Origin: Amycolatopsis japonica
GTDB lineage: Bacteria > Actinomycetota > Actinomycetes > Mycobacteriales > Pseudonocardiaceae
Length of the DNA stretch: 64,000 bases
Direction of reading: 5' to 3'
Assembly: GCF_000732925.1 (NCBI RefSeq)
Contig: NZ_CP008953.1
Span: forward strand, 558,001-622,000
How positions within the stretch are numbered: position 1 is the stretch's first letter; each line of letters begins with the position of its first letter. A program made the position numbers and the translations under genes. The notes below the pieces were generated by a model. The model did no database searches and was not told the DNA's origin. It saw only the letters and a list, made by a program, of their open reading frames with translations. Below are positions 44,507 to 52,675 of the stretch, piece after piece.

Positions 44507-46144
44507 TTAGAGCTGACTGACGTCGAGTTTGCCTTCGGAGTGGAACGCCCGCAGCCGCTTCTTGTCGAACTTGCCGACACTGGTCTTCGGGACTTCGTCC
44601 ACAAAGGTCCAATTCTCCGGAAGCTGCCACTTCGCGACCTTGTCGGACAGGAACTCGCGCAGCTCTTCGGCAGTGACGCTCTGGCCCTCCTTGAGCACGA
44701 CGGCGACCAGCGGGCGCTCGTCCCACTTCTCGTCGGGGATGCCGACCACGGCCGCCTCGGCCACCGCGGGATGCGCCATCACCTGGTTCTCCAGGTCGAC
44801 CGACGAGATCCATTCGCCGCCGGACTTGATGACGTCCTTCGCGCGGTCGGTCAGCGTCAGGTAGCCGTCGGGGCTGATCTTGCCGACGTCGCCGGTGCGC
44901 AGCCAGCCGTCGTGGAACTTCTCAGGGTCGGGCTCGTCACCGGCCTTGCCGCCGTAGTACGACGCCGCGATCCATGGGCCCTGAACTTCGAGCTCGCCGA
45001 CGCTTTCGTTGTCCCACGGCAGTTCCTCGCCGTTGTCGCCGATCAGCCTGGCGCTGACGGACGCCGGGAAGCGGCCTTGGGTGTAGCGGTAGTCCCACGC
45101 CTTCTCGCCGGTCGCGGAGACGGGCGGACGCGCGACGCTGCCCAGCGGCGACGTCTCGGTCATGCCCCAGGCGTGCAGGATCGGCACGTTGTAGCGGTCT
45201 TCGAAAGCGTGCATCAGCGACGGGGGCGCCGCCGATCCGCCGACGACGACCTCGCGCAGATGCGAGATGTCCTGCGGGTTCGCGTCGAGGTGGGAGAGCA
45301 GGCCCTGCCAGATGGTCGGGACGGCCCCGGCGAAGGTCGGCTTCTCCGCGTCGAGCATCTGGGCGATCGGCGCCGGCTGGAGGAAGCGGTCCGGCATCAG
45401 CAGCGAGGCGCCGACCATCAAGGCCGCGTACGGCATGCCCCACGCCATCGCGTGGAACATCGGGACGATCGCGAGCGCCTTGTCGTGCTGGGCCAGCCGC
45501 ATGCTGTCGGTCATCGTGACCTGCATCGAGTGCAGCCAGATCGACCGGTGGGAGTACGCGACGCCCTTCGGGTCACCCGTGGTGCCCGACGTGTAACACA
45601 TCGCGGCGGCCGACCGCTCGTCCACCTCGGGCCAGTCGAAGGTGTCCGGCTGGCCGGCCAGCAGTTCGTCGTAGGAGTGCACCTGGACGCCGTCGGGCGC
45701 CGGGAGGGTGGAGGCGTCGCCGTTGGCCACGATGACGTGACGCACGGTCTTCAGCTCGGGCAACTGCTTGGCCAGCAGCGGGACGAGCGTGCCGTCGACG
45801 ATGACGACCTGGTCTTCGGCGTGGTTGGCGACGAAGACGAGCTGCTCGGGGAACAGCCGGATGTTCAGCGTGTGCAGCACCGCGCCCATCGCCGGGATGG
45901 CCAGGTACGCGGCCATGTGCTCGGCGTTGTTCCACATGAAGGTGCCGACGCGCTGGTCGCCGGTGATGCCGAGGCTCCGGAGCGCGTTCGCGAGCTTCGC
46001 GGCGTGCTTGCCGAGTTCGCCGTAGGTCTCGCGGCGGGCTTCTGAACCGGTCCAGGTGATGACTTCGCTCTCGGAGTGCACCGTGGTGCCGTGGCGGAGC
46101 AGCCTGCCCAGTGACAGCTGCCCGTCCTGCATCGTGCTCAACAT
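44507..46144 (-). CDS. AMP-forming acyl-CoA synthetase, long-chain type
   Basis: A 545-residue fatty-acid-CoA ligase. It shows CYTSGTTGDPKGVAYSHRS (AMP loop), LHAWGMTETSPLGSVARPP, DGWLRTGDVGKISPDGYL, TDRAKDVIKSGGEWIS and the C-terminal lysine region KTSVGKFDKKRLR. The MTETSPLG and WISS pattern fits the FadD/AlkK group acting on medium or long chains. The ATG at 46144 follows GGGAG. Monocistronic, with a 450-nt gap upstream. Confidence 0.92.
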   Translation of the reverse strand: MLSTMQDGQLSLGRLLRHGTTVHSESEVITWTGSEARRETYGELGKHAAKLANALRSLGITGDQRVGTFMWNNAEHMAAYLAIPAMGAVLHTLNIRLFPEQLVFVANHAEDQVVIVDGTLVPLLAKQLPELKTVRHVIVANGDASTLPAPDGVQVHSYDELLAGQPDTFDWPEVDERSAAAMCYTSGTTGDPKGVAYSHRSIWLHSMQVTMTDSMRLAQHDKALAIVPMFHAMAWGMPYAALMVGASLLMPDRFLQPAPIAQMLDAEKPTFAGAVPTIWQGLLSHLDANPQDISHLREVVVGGSAAPPSLMHAFEDRYNVPILHAWGMTETSPLGSVARPPVSATGEKAWDYRYTQGRFPASVSARLIGDNGEELPWDNESVGELEVQGPWIAASYYGGKAGDEPDPEKFHDGWLRTGDVGKISPDGYLTLTDRAKDVIKSGGEWISSVDLENQVMAHPAVAEAAVVGIPDEKWDERPLVAVVLKEGQSVTAEELREFLSDKVAKWQLPENWTFVDEVPKTSVGKFDKKRLRAFHSEGKLDVSQL

Positions 46145-46594
46145 CGCGTACTCCCGTGGTGCTCGTTCTCCGGTGAACTGGGGTTGCGCCGACTCTAATC
46201 CGGGAGGGGTGAACCGGTCAGTAACATCGCAGGCAACCGTTCGGTCACAGTGTCGCGCTAACGGGTGTTCGCCGGTTCGGACCAAGATCATCAATAATTC
46301 GTATTTTTCTTACCATGAAACGAAAAATGGCTGACTGTGCGAAGTGGCGACATCGCTCATAAGGGTGATGAACGACGGTGAATCGCCGCTCGAACGGCGT
46401 GTTTCCGCAGGCTGGGGCGGGTTGCCCGTGGCGTGGTCGAGGGGTAATAAGTGCGTGTCGGTTTCACGGCCGAGGAACGGGTGGCGTTTACTGGAGCCGT
46501 GGTACAGAGACGGCTGGCCAGCGCTTGCTCTCGCAAGCATGGTTAAAGGCCGTCGGCCGCGAAAGCGGAGACCTGAGATGAAAGGACTACTACG
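46145..46594. promoter_or_regulatory. AT-rich upstream region of the mIHF gene
   Basis: A 450-nt gap with no supportable gene. Positions about 46286-46330 are strikingly AT-rich for this genome (ATCATCAATAATTCGTATTT and following), with the partial dyad CATTTTTCGTTTCATG. Such islands attract nucleoid proteins such as Lsr2. A TTGCTCTCGCAAGCATGGTT segment near 46525 may hold the mIHF promoter. A 90-codon frame within it has poor codon use and is not taken as a gene. Confidence 0.45.
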
Positions 46595-46906
46595 TTGGCT
46601 CTGCCCACGTTGACTCCGGAGCAGCGCGCCGATGCCCTCGCCAAGGCGGCTGAGGCTCGCAAAGCGCGCTCCGAGCTGCTTGCGTCGATCAAGTCCGGCA
46701 AGGAGAGCATCGACAAGGTGCTCAAGCAGGCCAAGGAGAACAAGACCATCGGCAAGACGAAGGTCACGCAGCTGCTGAAGGCCGTGCCCGGCCTGGGCGC
46801 GGTCAAGGTCGCCGCCCTGCTGGAGCAGGCCGGCATCGACCCCGACCGGCGTGCCGCCGGCCTGGGCGAGCGGCAGCGCGAGGCTCTTCTCGAGGCGCTG
46901 AAGTAA
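46595..46906 (+). CDS. mihF: Actinobacterial integration host factor (mIHF)
   Basis: A 103-residue DNA-bending nucleoid protein. The N terminus ALPTLTPEQRADALAKAAEA and the helix-two-turn-helix region GKTKVTQLLKAVPGLGAVKV match the mIHF family, including the C-terminal RRAAGLGERQREALLEAL. No ATG or GTG fits; the TTG at 46595 with AAAGGA upstream is the likely start. In most actinobacteria this gene lies just before gmk and rpoZ; here neither follows, so this may be an additional paralogue. Confidence 0.9.
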   Translation: MALPTLTPEQRADALAKAAEARKARSELLASIKSGKESIDKVLKQAKENKTIGKTKVTQLLKAVPGLGAVKVAALLEQAGIDPDRRAAGLGERQREALLEALK

Positions 46907-46922
46907 CGCTTCCGCCAGGTCA

Positions 46923-46971
46923 CGGGGAAGGTGTTGCCTGAGAGGCTGTTGCCCGGGCAACACTTTCCCCT
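46923..46971. terminator. Hairpin after mihF
   Basis: GTGTTGCC (46931-46938) pairs with GGCAACAC (46956-46963), extended by GGGGAA with TTCCCC. An alternative inner palindrome GTTGCCCGGGCAAC lies at 46948-46961. It starts 17 nt after the mihF stop. Confidence 0.6.
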
Positions 46972-47002
46972 GGTCTCAGCCGGAGCCTGGGACGCTGGTG
47001 GG

Positions 47003-48151
47003 GTGACGACCAGTACCGCACCGGCGACCCCGGCAGACCTGGCCGCCCGCTACGAGCGGGGCGACTTCCTCCTGGCCACGGCACGGCACGCGCTCCTCGC
47101 GAGCGGGGCCGTGGCCACCGCGACCGACACCGAGCCGTCGCGGCTGTCCGGGGCGCTCCCCGGCCTGTTCACCGACTCGGGTGCTTCGGTCGCGGTCGGT
47201 GTGCTGCCCTTCGACACCAGTGACACCACGTCGACACCGGGGCATCTGGTGCTCCCGCGCGCGGTCCACCGCGCGTCGTCCGACCATGCGGCCGTCCCGC
47301 CGCGCACCTCGCTTCCGCGGCCGGTCAAGGTCACTTCCGTGCCCGAGCCGGAGGCTCATCTGGCCGCCGTCCGCGCGGCCGTCGCGGCGCTGAGCGACCG
47401 TGACCTGCGCAAAGTCGTCCTGGCCCGCGCTCTCGATCTCGACTTCGACGAGGCCGTCCCGGTCGCCGAAGTCGTCCGGAACCTGGCGAACGGGAACCCC
47501 CGGCACACCACGTACGCCGTGCAGCTGCCCGACGGGCGCACGCTGGTCGGCGCGACCCCCGAACTCCTGCTCTCCCGCACCGGCGGTGCCGTCGTGTCCC
47601 GGCCGCATGCCGGGTCGATGCCCCGGTCGGCGGACCCGGCGATCGACAAGGCGAACGGTGAGGCGTTGCTGGCGTCCGAAAAGGACCACGTCGAGCACGC
47701 CGTCGTGGTGGAGTCCGTCGTCGAGATCCTGCGGCCGTTCTGCCGCACGCTCGACGTTCGCGGCCCCGAGCTGGTCTCGACGCCGGCGATCTGGCATCTG
47801 TCGACGACGGTCACCGGCGAGCTGATCGACCAGGACGTCACCGCGCTGGACCTCGCCGCCGCGTTGCATCCGACGCCCGCGATCTGCGGCACGCCGACCG
47901 ATGCCGCCCGCTCGCTGGTCCAGGAGCTGGAGCCGTTCGACCGCGCGTACTACGCGGGCGCCGTCGGCTGGGTCGACGCGGCGGGGGACGGCGAGTGGGC
48001 CGTCGGGATCCGGTGCGCCGAGATCGCCGACACCTCGATGCGGCTGTACGCCGGTGGCGGCATCGTGCCCGCCTCCGACCCGAGGACCGAACTCGACGAG
48101 ACCTCGGCGAAGTTCCGCACCCTGCTGGCCGCGATGGGCCTGGAGATCTGA
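47003..48151 (+). CDS. Isochorismate synthase
   Basis: A 382-residue chorismate-binding enzyme of the EntC/DhbC group, converting chorismate to isochorismate for 2,3-dihydroxybenzoate siderophores, salicylate or menaquinone. Conserved parts are KVVLARALDLDF, TYAVQLPDGRTLVGATPELL, SRPHAGSMPRS, HVEHAVVVESVVEIL, HLSTTVTGEL, HPTPAICGTPTDAA and the metal-binding Glu region near FDRAYYAGAVGWVD. The GTG at 47003 gives the usual family length. No entB, entA or NRPS gene is adjacent, so the end product is open. Confidence 0.92.
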   Translation: MTTSTAPATPADLAARYERGDFLLATARHALLASGAVATATDTEPSRLSGALPGLFTDSGASVAVGVLPFDTSDTTSTPGHLVLPRAVHRASSDHAAVPPRTSLPRPVKVTSVPEPEAHLAAVRAAVAALSDRDLRKVVLARALDLDFDEAVPVAEVVRNLANGNPRHTTYAVQLPDGRTLVGATPELLLSRTGGAVVSRPHAGSMPRSADPAIDKANGEALLASEKDHVEHAVVVESVVEILRPFCRTLDVRGPELVSTPAIWHLSTTVTGELIDQDVTALDLAAALHPTPAICGTPTDAARSLVQELEPFDRAYYAGAVGWVDAAGDGEWAVGIRCAEIADTSMRLYAGGGIVPASDPRTELDETSAKFRTLLAAMGLEI

Positions 48152-48152
48152 C

Positions 48153-48214
48153 GCGTTTCGTCCTCTGGATGCGGTCCTTGCGCGCGCAACCACCGCATTC
48201 AGAGGACGAAACGC
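48153..48214. terminator. Hairpin, repeat family A copy 3
   Basis: GCGTTTCGTCCTCTGGATGC on the left pairs with the right arm ending 48214, with one change from copy 1. It sits between the convergent isochorismate synthase (stop 48151) and PPTase (stop 48221) genes, the same placement as copy 1. Confidence 0.78.
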
Positions 48215-48220
48215 GAGAGG

Positions 48221-48910
48221 TCAGAGGGGCGCGAAGTCTTCGGTGACCGAGATGTCGTCCGACGTGATCAGCGCGACCGCGGCCCGGTAGCCCTCGGTCG
48301 CCTTCAGGTCCGCGAGCCGGGTCCGGTCCGGGTCGAGGGCCTCGTGGGTCGAGCGGACCAGCCGCGCCTGCTCGTCGTAGCCGGAGAACGTGATGCTCTG
48401 CAGCGGGATCTTGAGGCCCTTCCCGGTGGCCTTCATGACCGCTTCCTTGCGCGTCCAGTAGGTGAAGAACGCCGTCGCGCGCTGCTCGTCGGAGAGCCCG
48501 GAGATCGCGGCCAGCTCGGCCGGGGTCAGCGCGTACTCCATGAGCGAGTCCTCGGCCCGCCTGGTGGCCGTCTCGACGTCGAGGCCGACCGGGGTGCCCG
48601 CGGTGGCCGCGACGCCGATGAGGTCGCCGGAATGCGAGATCGACAGCATCAGCGGCGCGCCGGGGACCTTGGGCCGTCCGTGCGGTTTGCCGCAGTCTTC
48701 GCAGGTCGCGTCGAAGCTCACGGCCTCGACGGCCAGGCCGAGCCGCTCGGCGGCGACGGTCTTCGCCAGCACCCGGCCGGTCAGGAACCGGCGTTTGTCG
48801 ATGTCCTGGCGGTAGTTCGCGTACCGGCCCTGTTCCGGCTCGTCGAGCAGGGCCAGGAACCGGGGTTCAGCGGGCAGGGGCTCCGACCAGCGGACCGCGC
48901 ATTCGATCAC
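48221..48910 (-). CDS. 4'-phosphopantetheinyl transferase, Sfp type
   Basis: A 229-residue enzyme that transfers phosphopantetheine from CoA to carrier proteins of NRPS, PKS or fatty-acid synthases. The duplicated-fold signature motifs are present: VGLDVETATRR (Mg-binding Asp and Glu) and FFTYWTRKEAVMKATGKGLK, with LSISHSGDLIGVAAT before. A CEDCGKPHGRP segment adds two cysteines. The GTG at 48910 overlaps the symporter stop (GTGA), an unusual partner for a PPTase. Confidence 0.92.
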   Translation of the reverse strand: MIECAVRWSEPLPAEPRFLALLDEPEQGRYANYRQDIDKRRFLTGRVLAKTVAAERLGLAVEAVSFDATCEDCGKPHGRPKVPGAPLMLSISHSGDLIGVAATAGTPVGLDVETATRRAEDSLMEYALTPAELAAISGLSDEQRATAFFTYWTRKEAVMKATGKGLKIPLQSITFSGYDEQARLVRSTHEALDPDRTRLADLKATEGYRAAVALITSDDISVTEDFAPL

Positions 48911-50247
48911 GTCTCATTCTTACCCGATTCCACGGTCGCCTCACTGGCGTTTTCGTCGAGCAAGGTCGCTTCGTCGAACGGTGACTCGCCGTTCAGCGTA
49001 CGGTCCAGCTGCTCCCGGTCGATCTCGTTGGTCCAGGTGCCGATCAGCACGGTCGCGACGGCGTTGCCCGCGAAGTTCGTCAGCGCGCGGGCCTCGGACA
49101 TGAACCGGTCGATGCCGACGATGAACCCGACGCCGTCGACCAGCTCCGGCCGATGCGACGACAGCCCGCCCGCCAGCGTCGCGAGCCCCGCGCCGGTGAC
49201 CCCGGCCGCACCCTTCGACGCGATGATCATGAACACCAGCAACGAGATCTGCTCGCCGATGGTCAGCGGTTTGTCGAGCGCGTCCGCGATGAAGATGGAC
49301 GCCATCGTCAGGTAGATCGCGGTGCCGTCGAGGTTGAACGAGTACCCGGTCGGCACGGTGATGCCGACGACCGGTTTGGAGACGCCGGCGTGCTCCATCT
49401 TCGCGATCAGCCGCGGCAGCGCCGACTCCGACGACGACGTCGACAGGATCAGCAGGAACTCGCGGCCGAGGTATTTCAGCAGCTTGAAGATGTTGACCCT
49501 GGCGAACACGCCGATGATCAGCCCGAGCACCACGAACACGAACAACCCGCAGGTGATGTAGAAGCCGAGCATGATCACTGCGAGGCTCTGCAGTGCCTTC
49601 CAGCCGGTCTCGCCGACGACGGCGGCGATCGCGCCGAACGCGCCGACCGGGGCCGCCCACATGATCATCGCCAGGATCCGGAACACGAGCCGCTGGATGT
49701 GCTCGATGCCGCGGCGGATCGGCTCGCCCTTGGTACCCAGTTTCTGCAGCGCGAACCCGGCGAGCAGCGCGACCAGCAGCGTCTGCAGCACCTCGCCCTC
49801 GGTGAACGCCGAGACCAGCGTCTTCGGGATGATCCCGAGCAGGAACTCGACGGTGCCCTCGCTCTTGGCGATCTGGTCCTGTCCCTTTTCGGCGATCTCG
49901 GGGGTCAGGTGCAGGCCGGTGCCGGGCTGCAGGATGTTGCCGACGACCAGGCCGATGACCAGCGCGACCGTCGACATGATCAGGAAGTAGCCGATCGCGA
50001 GCCCGCCGACGCGGCCGACCTTCGCGGCCTTCGCCACCGAGCCGACGCCGAGCGCGATCGTGCAGAAGATGATCGGCGAGATCATCATCTTGATCAGGTT
50101 CACGAACCCGGTCCCGAGCGGCTTCAGTTCCTTGCCGAGGGCGGGGAACAGGATGCCGACCGCGATGCCGAGCCCCACCGCCACGATGACGGCGATGTAG
50201 AGGTAGTGGGTGCGATCCCGCTTCGTCGCGGGTGCTGCCGTGCTCAT
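48907..50247 (-). CDS. Dicarboxylate/amino acid:cation symporter (DAACS family)
   Basis: A 446-residue transporter of the GltP/DctA family. The serine-rich motif is STSSSESALPRLIAKMEHAG, followed by the hairpin and TM7 region VPTGYSFNLDGTAIYLTMAS with the NLDGT-type cation and substrate site. It imports C4-dicarboxylates or glutamate with Na+ or H+. The ATG at 50247 has AAGGGCACCC upstream. Coupled to the PPTase gene downstream. Confidence 0.93.
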   Translation of the reverse strand: MSTAAPATKRDRTHYLYIAVIVAVGLGIAVGILFPALGKELKPLGTGFVNLIKMMISPIIFCTIALGVGSVAKAAKVGRVGGLAIGYFLIMSTVALVIGLVVGNILQPGTGLHLTPEIAEKGQDQIAKSEGTVEFLLGIIPKTLVSAFTEGEVLQTLLVALLAGFALQKLGTKGEPIRRGIEHIQRLVFRILAMIMWAAPVGAFGAIAAVVGETGWKALQSLAVIMLGFYITCGLFVFVVLGLIIGVFARVNIFKLLKYLGREFLLILSTSSSESALPRLIAKMEHAGVSKPVVGITVPTGYSFNLDGTAIYLTMASIFIADALDKPLTIGEQISLLVFMIIASKGAAGVTGAGLATLAGGLSSHRPELVDGVGFIVGIDRFMSEARALTNFAGNAVATVLIGTWTNEIDREQLDRTLNGESPFDEATLLDENASEATVESGKNET

Positions 50248-50329
50248 GGGTGCCCTTCGACGAGACGGGAACAGGTTGCGAAAACTTATGACAACTCCTC
50301 GGCTAACGACAACCGAAGCGGTACGCTGA

Positions 50330-50347
50330 ACTAAGCGAGCGCTTAGT
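50330..50347. promoter_or_regulatory. Candidate TetR-type operator upstream of acyl-CoA dehydrogenase
   Basis: ACTAAGCGAGCGCTTAGT has perfect 8-bp arms around AG and lies 26 nt before the acyl-CoA dehydrogenase ATG. Its form suits TetR regulators of fatty-acid catabolism; the one at 52001-52675 is a possible binder. Confidence 0.55.
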
Positions 50348-50373
50348 CACTGTCGAACAGGAGCGGGCTGACC

Positions 50374-51543
50374 ATGGATTTCTCTCTGAGCGTCGAGGAA
50401 CGCGAGGTGCGCGACTGGGTCCGCACGTTCGTCCAGCGCGACCTCATGCCGCGTGAGCAGGAGGTGCTGCGCCGCGAACGCGCCGGTCAGCCCGGCCTGA
50501 CCGCCGACGAGCTGCGCGAACTGCAGCTGAAGGCCAAGGAGTCCGGGTTCTGGGGTGTGCAGACGCCGGAGGAGTACGGCGGCATGGGCCTGTCCGCGGT
50601 GATGACCGCGCTGCTGGAGGCCGAACTCGGCCGCACGTTCGTGCCGTTCCGCTTCGGCGGCGCGGCGGACAACATCCTGTACTACGCCAACGACGAGCAG
50701 AAGGAGCGCTACCTGCTCCCGACGATCTCGGGCGAGCGCAAGTCGTGCTTCGCGATCACCGAACCCGGTGCGGGTTCGGACGCCAAGGCCATCCGGACCT
50801 CCGCCCGCAAGGACGGCACCGACTGGGTCATCAACGGCGAGAAGACCTTCATCACCGGCGGTAACGAGGCCGACTTCGTGATGGTCTTCGCGATCACCGA
50901 TCCGGAGAAGGGCGCGAACGGCGGCGTCACCTGCTTCCTCGTCGACCGTGACGCGGGCTGGAAGTCCGAATACATCGACACCATGGGCGAATGGGGCCCG
51001 GCGGCGCTGGTCTTCGAGGACGTCCGCGTGCCGGAGACGCAGATCCTCGGCGAGCTCGGCCACGGGTTCGACCTGGCCATGCAGTGGATCGGGGCGGGCC
51101 GCTACCTGCTGCCCGCCCGCGCCATCGGCTCCTGCGAGCGGCTGATCTCGATGGCCATCGAGCACGCCAACACGCGGGAGACGTTCGGGCAGAAGATCGC
51201 CGAGCGCCAGGCCATCCAGTGGATGATCGCGGATTCCGGCACCGAACTGGAGGCGCTGCGCTGGCTGGTGCTGCACGCCGCCTGGCAGGTCGACCAGAAG
51301 CTGGACTCGCGGCACGCGCAGTCGATGGCGAAGCTGTACGGCGGGGTGAAGGCGAACGAGATCGTCGACCGCGTCCTGCAGATCCACGGCGGAATGGGCT
51401 ACACGCGGGAACTGCCGGTCGAGCGGTGGTACCGCGAGCTGCGGCTGCTGCGGATCTACGAGGGCACCGACGAGATCCAGCGCCGGACCATCGCGCGCAA
51501 CCTGCTCAAGGGGCACGTCAAGGTCGGCGGCACGCTGGGCTGA
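50374..51543 (+). CDS. Acyl-CoA dehydrogenase
   Basis: A 389-residue FAD enzyme. Conserved segments are CFAITEPGAGSDAKAIRTSA, NGEKTFITGGNEADFVMVF, ARAIGSCERLISMAIEHA, TRETFGQKIAERQAIQWMIA and the C-terminal LQIHGGMGYTRELPVERWYR with LRIYEGTDEIQRRTIARN. The first 60 residues include a longer helical region (EQEVLRRERAGQPGLT) as in some branched-chain or cholesterol-related enzymes. The ATG at 50374 follows AGGAGCGGG. A palindromic operator candidate precedes it. Confidence 0.93.
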   Translation: MDFSLSVEEREVRDWVRTFVQRDLMPREQEVLRRERAGQPGLTADELRELQLKAKESGFWGVQTPEEYGGMGLSAVMTALLEAELGRTFVPFRFGGAADNILYYANDEQKERYLLPTISGERKSCFAITEPGAGSDAKAIRTSARKDGTDWVINGEKTFITGGNEADFVMVFAITDPEKGANGGVTCFLVDRDAGWKSEYIDTMGEWGPAALVFEDVRVPETQILGELGHGFDLAMQWIGAGRYLLPARAIGSCERLISMAIEHANTRETFGQKIAERQAIQWMIADSGTELEALRWLVLHAAWQVDQKLDSRHAQSMAKLYGGVKANEIVDRVLQIHGGMGYTRELPVERWYRELRLLRIYEGTDEIQRRTIARNLLKGHVKVGGTLG

Positions 51544-51554
51544 CGCTCGCCCGT

Positions 51555-51607
51555 GCAATGAAAGGTCCTTTCCTGGCGAAATTCGCCAGGAAAGGACCTT
51601 TCATTGC
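51555..51607. terminator. 26-bp hairpin, repeat family B copy 2
   Basis: GCAATGAAAGGTCCTTTCCT with GGCGAA (51555-51580) pairs perfectly with 51582-51607. The outer 20 bp equals that of the hairpin at 26779-26833; the inner part differs but stays paired. Located between two convergent stops (51543 and 51616). Confidence 0.8.
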
Positions 51608-51615
51608 GTCGGCCT

Positions 51616-51942
51616 CTAGTCGTCCTTCTGGTTCCGCATCGCGATCGGGACCCCGGCCAGGTCCTCCTCGTTGCAGAGAAGTTTCACGTCGTAGTAGGGC
51701 GAACCCTTGCGGTCGTCATAGTCGAGATGGACGGCCAGCACATCGACCGGTTCCCCGAGCCACTCCTGAGCCTGGCGTAGCCATGTCGCGCACCGTTCGA
51801 GCGCCGTGGGCAGGTCGTCGTCGCGGAAGCCCACCGGGCGGTAGGGGACGTCCTGCACCTGATCACGGGGGTTCGAAGGCACCGGCAACGCCGGCGAGAG
51901 ACCCGAGTCGTCCAGTTCGAGTTGGATCGTTTGCTCAGTCAC
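51616..51942 (-). CDS. Hypothetical protein, 108 aa
   Basis: A soluble acidic protein from the GTG at 51942 (TEQTIQLELDDSGLSPAL). The middle ALERCATWLRQAQEWLGEPV looks helical, and the end VLAVHLDYDDRKGSPYYDVK beta-rich. GGGGGA lies about 10 nt upstream. A longer frame beginning at 52239 overlaps the TetR gene and is rejected. No domain recognised; convergent with the acyl-CoA dehydrogenase gene. Confidence 0.65.
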   Translation of the reverse strand: MTEQTIQLELDDSGLSPALPVPSNPRDQVQDVPYRPVGFRDDDLPTALERCATWLRQAQEWLGEPVDVLAVHLDYDDRKGSPYYDVKLLCNEEDLAGVPIAMRNQKDD

Positions 51943-52000
51943 CCTTCGAGCGTCCCCCAGAGAAGCCGTCTGAGCAAGGCGTACAAGCCTAAAGTCGCCG

Positions 52001-52675
52001 CTAAACGGGCACTCGCCACACTCCCGAGACCACTTCACGGCAGTTTTGCAACGCCGTGACGTCCAGCTGCCGTTCGCAGGCGAGCGCCCGCAGTGCCAAT
52101 CCGGCGTAATGGGCGGCCAGCTGATCCAGGGTGAGCGGCCCCGCCGGCGAATACCAGCGCGCGACCCCGCTGCACATCTCCACCAGCGCGAGCCGGGTGA
52201 CCGACGGCTGGTCGGTGTGGAAGACGCCGGCCGCGACACCGTCTTCGATGGCGTCCGCCCACAGCTTTTCGTAGGCGTCGCGCAGCCCCACCACTTCGGC
52301 CCTGGCGCCCGCGGTGAGCGCGTGGACCTCGTTGTCGACCACGCGCGTGTCGTCCGGCTGGATGGCGTGCGCGAGCACGTGCAGTGCCACCAGGGATCCG
52401 AGCCGTGACACGGGATCGGTGAGCCCGGCGGTCGCCTGCTCGGCCGCGTCGGACAGGCGCCGCAGCGACTCGTTCATGATGGCGACCAGCAGGTCCTCTT
52501 TGGTGCCCATGTAGTGGTACAGGCTGGCGGAGGACAGCTCCGCCTCCTGGGCCAGATCCCGGATGCCGGTGCCGTGGAACCCCTTGGTGGCGAACAGTTT
52601 CACCGCCGCCTGGCGGACCCGCTCGCGAGTGTTCACGACCCGAGGTTCTTTTTGCCGCCGAGGGTCCATGTTCAC
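52001..52675 (-). CDS. TetR-family regulator of a fatty-acid catabolism cluster
   Basis: A 224-residue protein with an HTH at about residues 18-65: AAVKLFATKGFHGTGIRDLA then LSSASLYHYMGTKEDLLVAI. The C-terminal domain includes VHALTAGARAEVVGLRDAYE and resembles KstR2-like regulators that sense acyl-CoA esters. The GTG at 52675 overlaps the ligase stop (GTGA); ATGs at 52681 and 52669 are also in frame. Third gene of the enoyl-CoA hydratase, ligase, TetR operon. Confidence 0.88.
   Translation of the reverse strand: MNMDPRRQKEPRVVNTRERVRQAAVKLFATKGFHGTGIRDLAQEAELSSASLYHYMGTKEDLLVAIMNESLRRLSDAAEQATAGLTDPVSRLGSLVALHVLAHAIQPDDTRVVDNEVHALTAGARAEVVGLRDAYEKLWADAIEDGVAAGVFHTDQPSVTRLALVEMCSGVARWYSPAGPLTLDQLAAHYAGLALRALACERQLDVTALQNCREVVSGVWRVPV

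Noticed and set aside
46344..46613. 89-codon plus-strand frame upstream of mihF
   Set aside because: Poor codon use, no ribosome site, overlaps the mihF start and an AT-rich promoter-like region.
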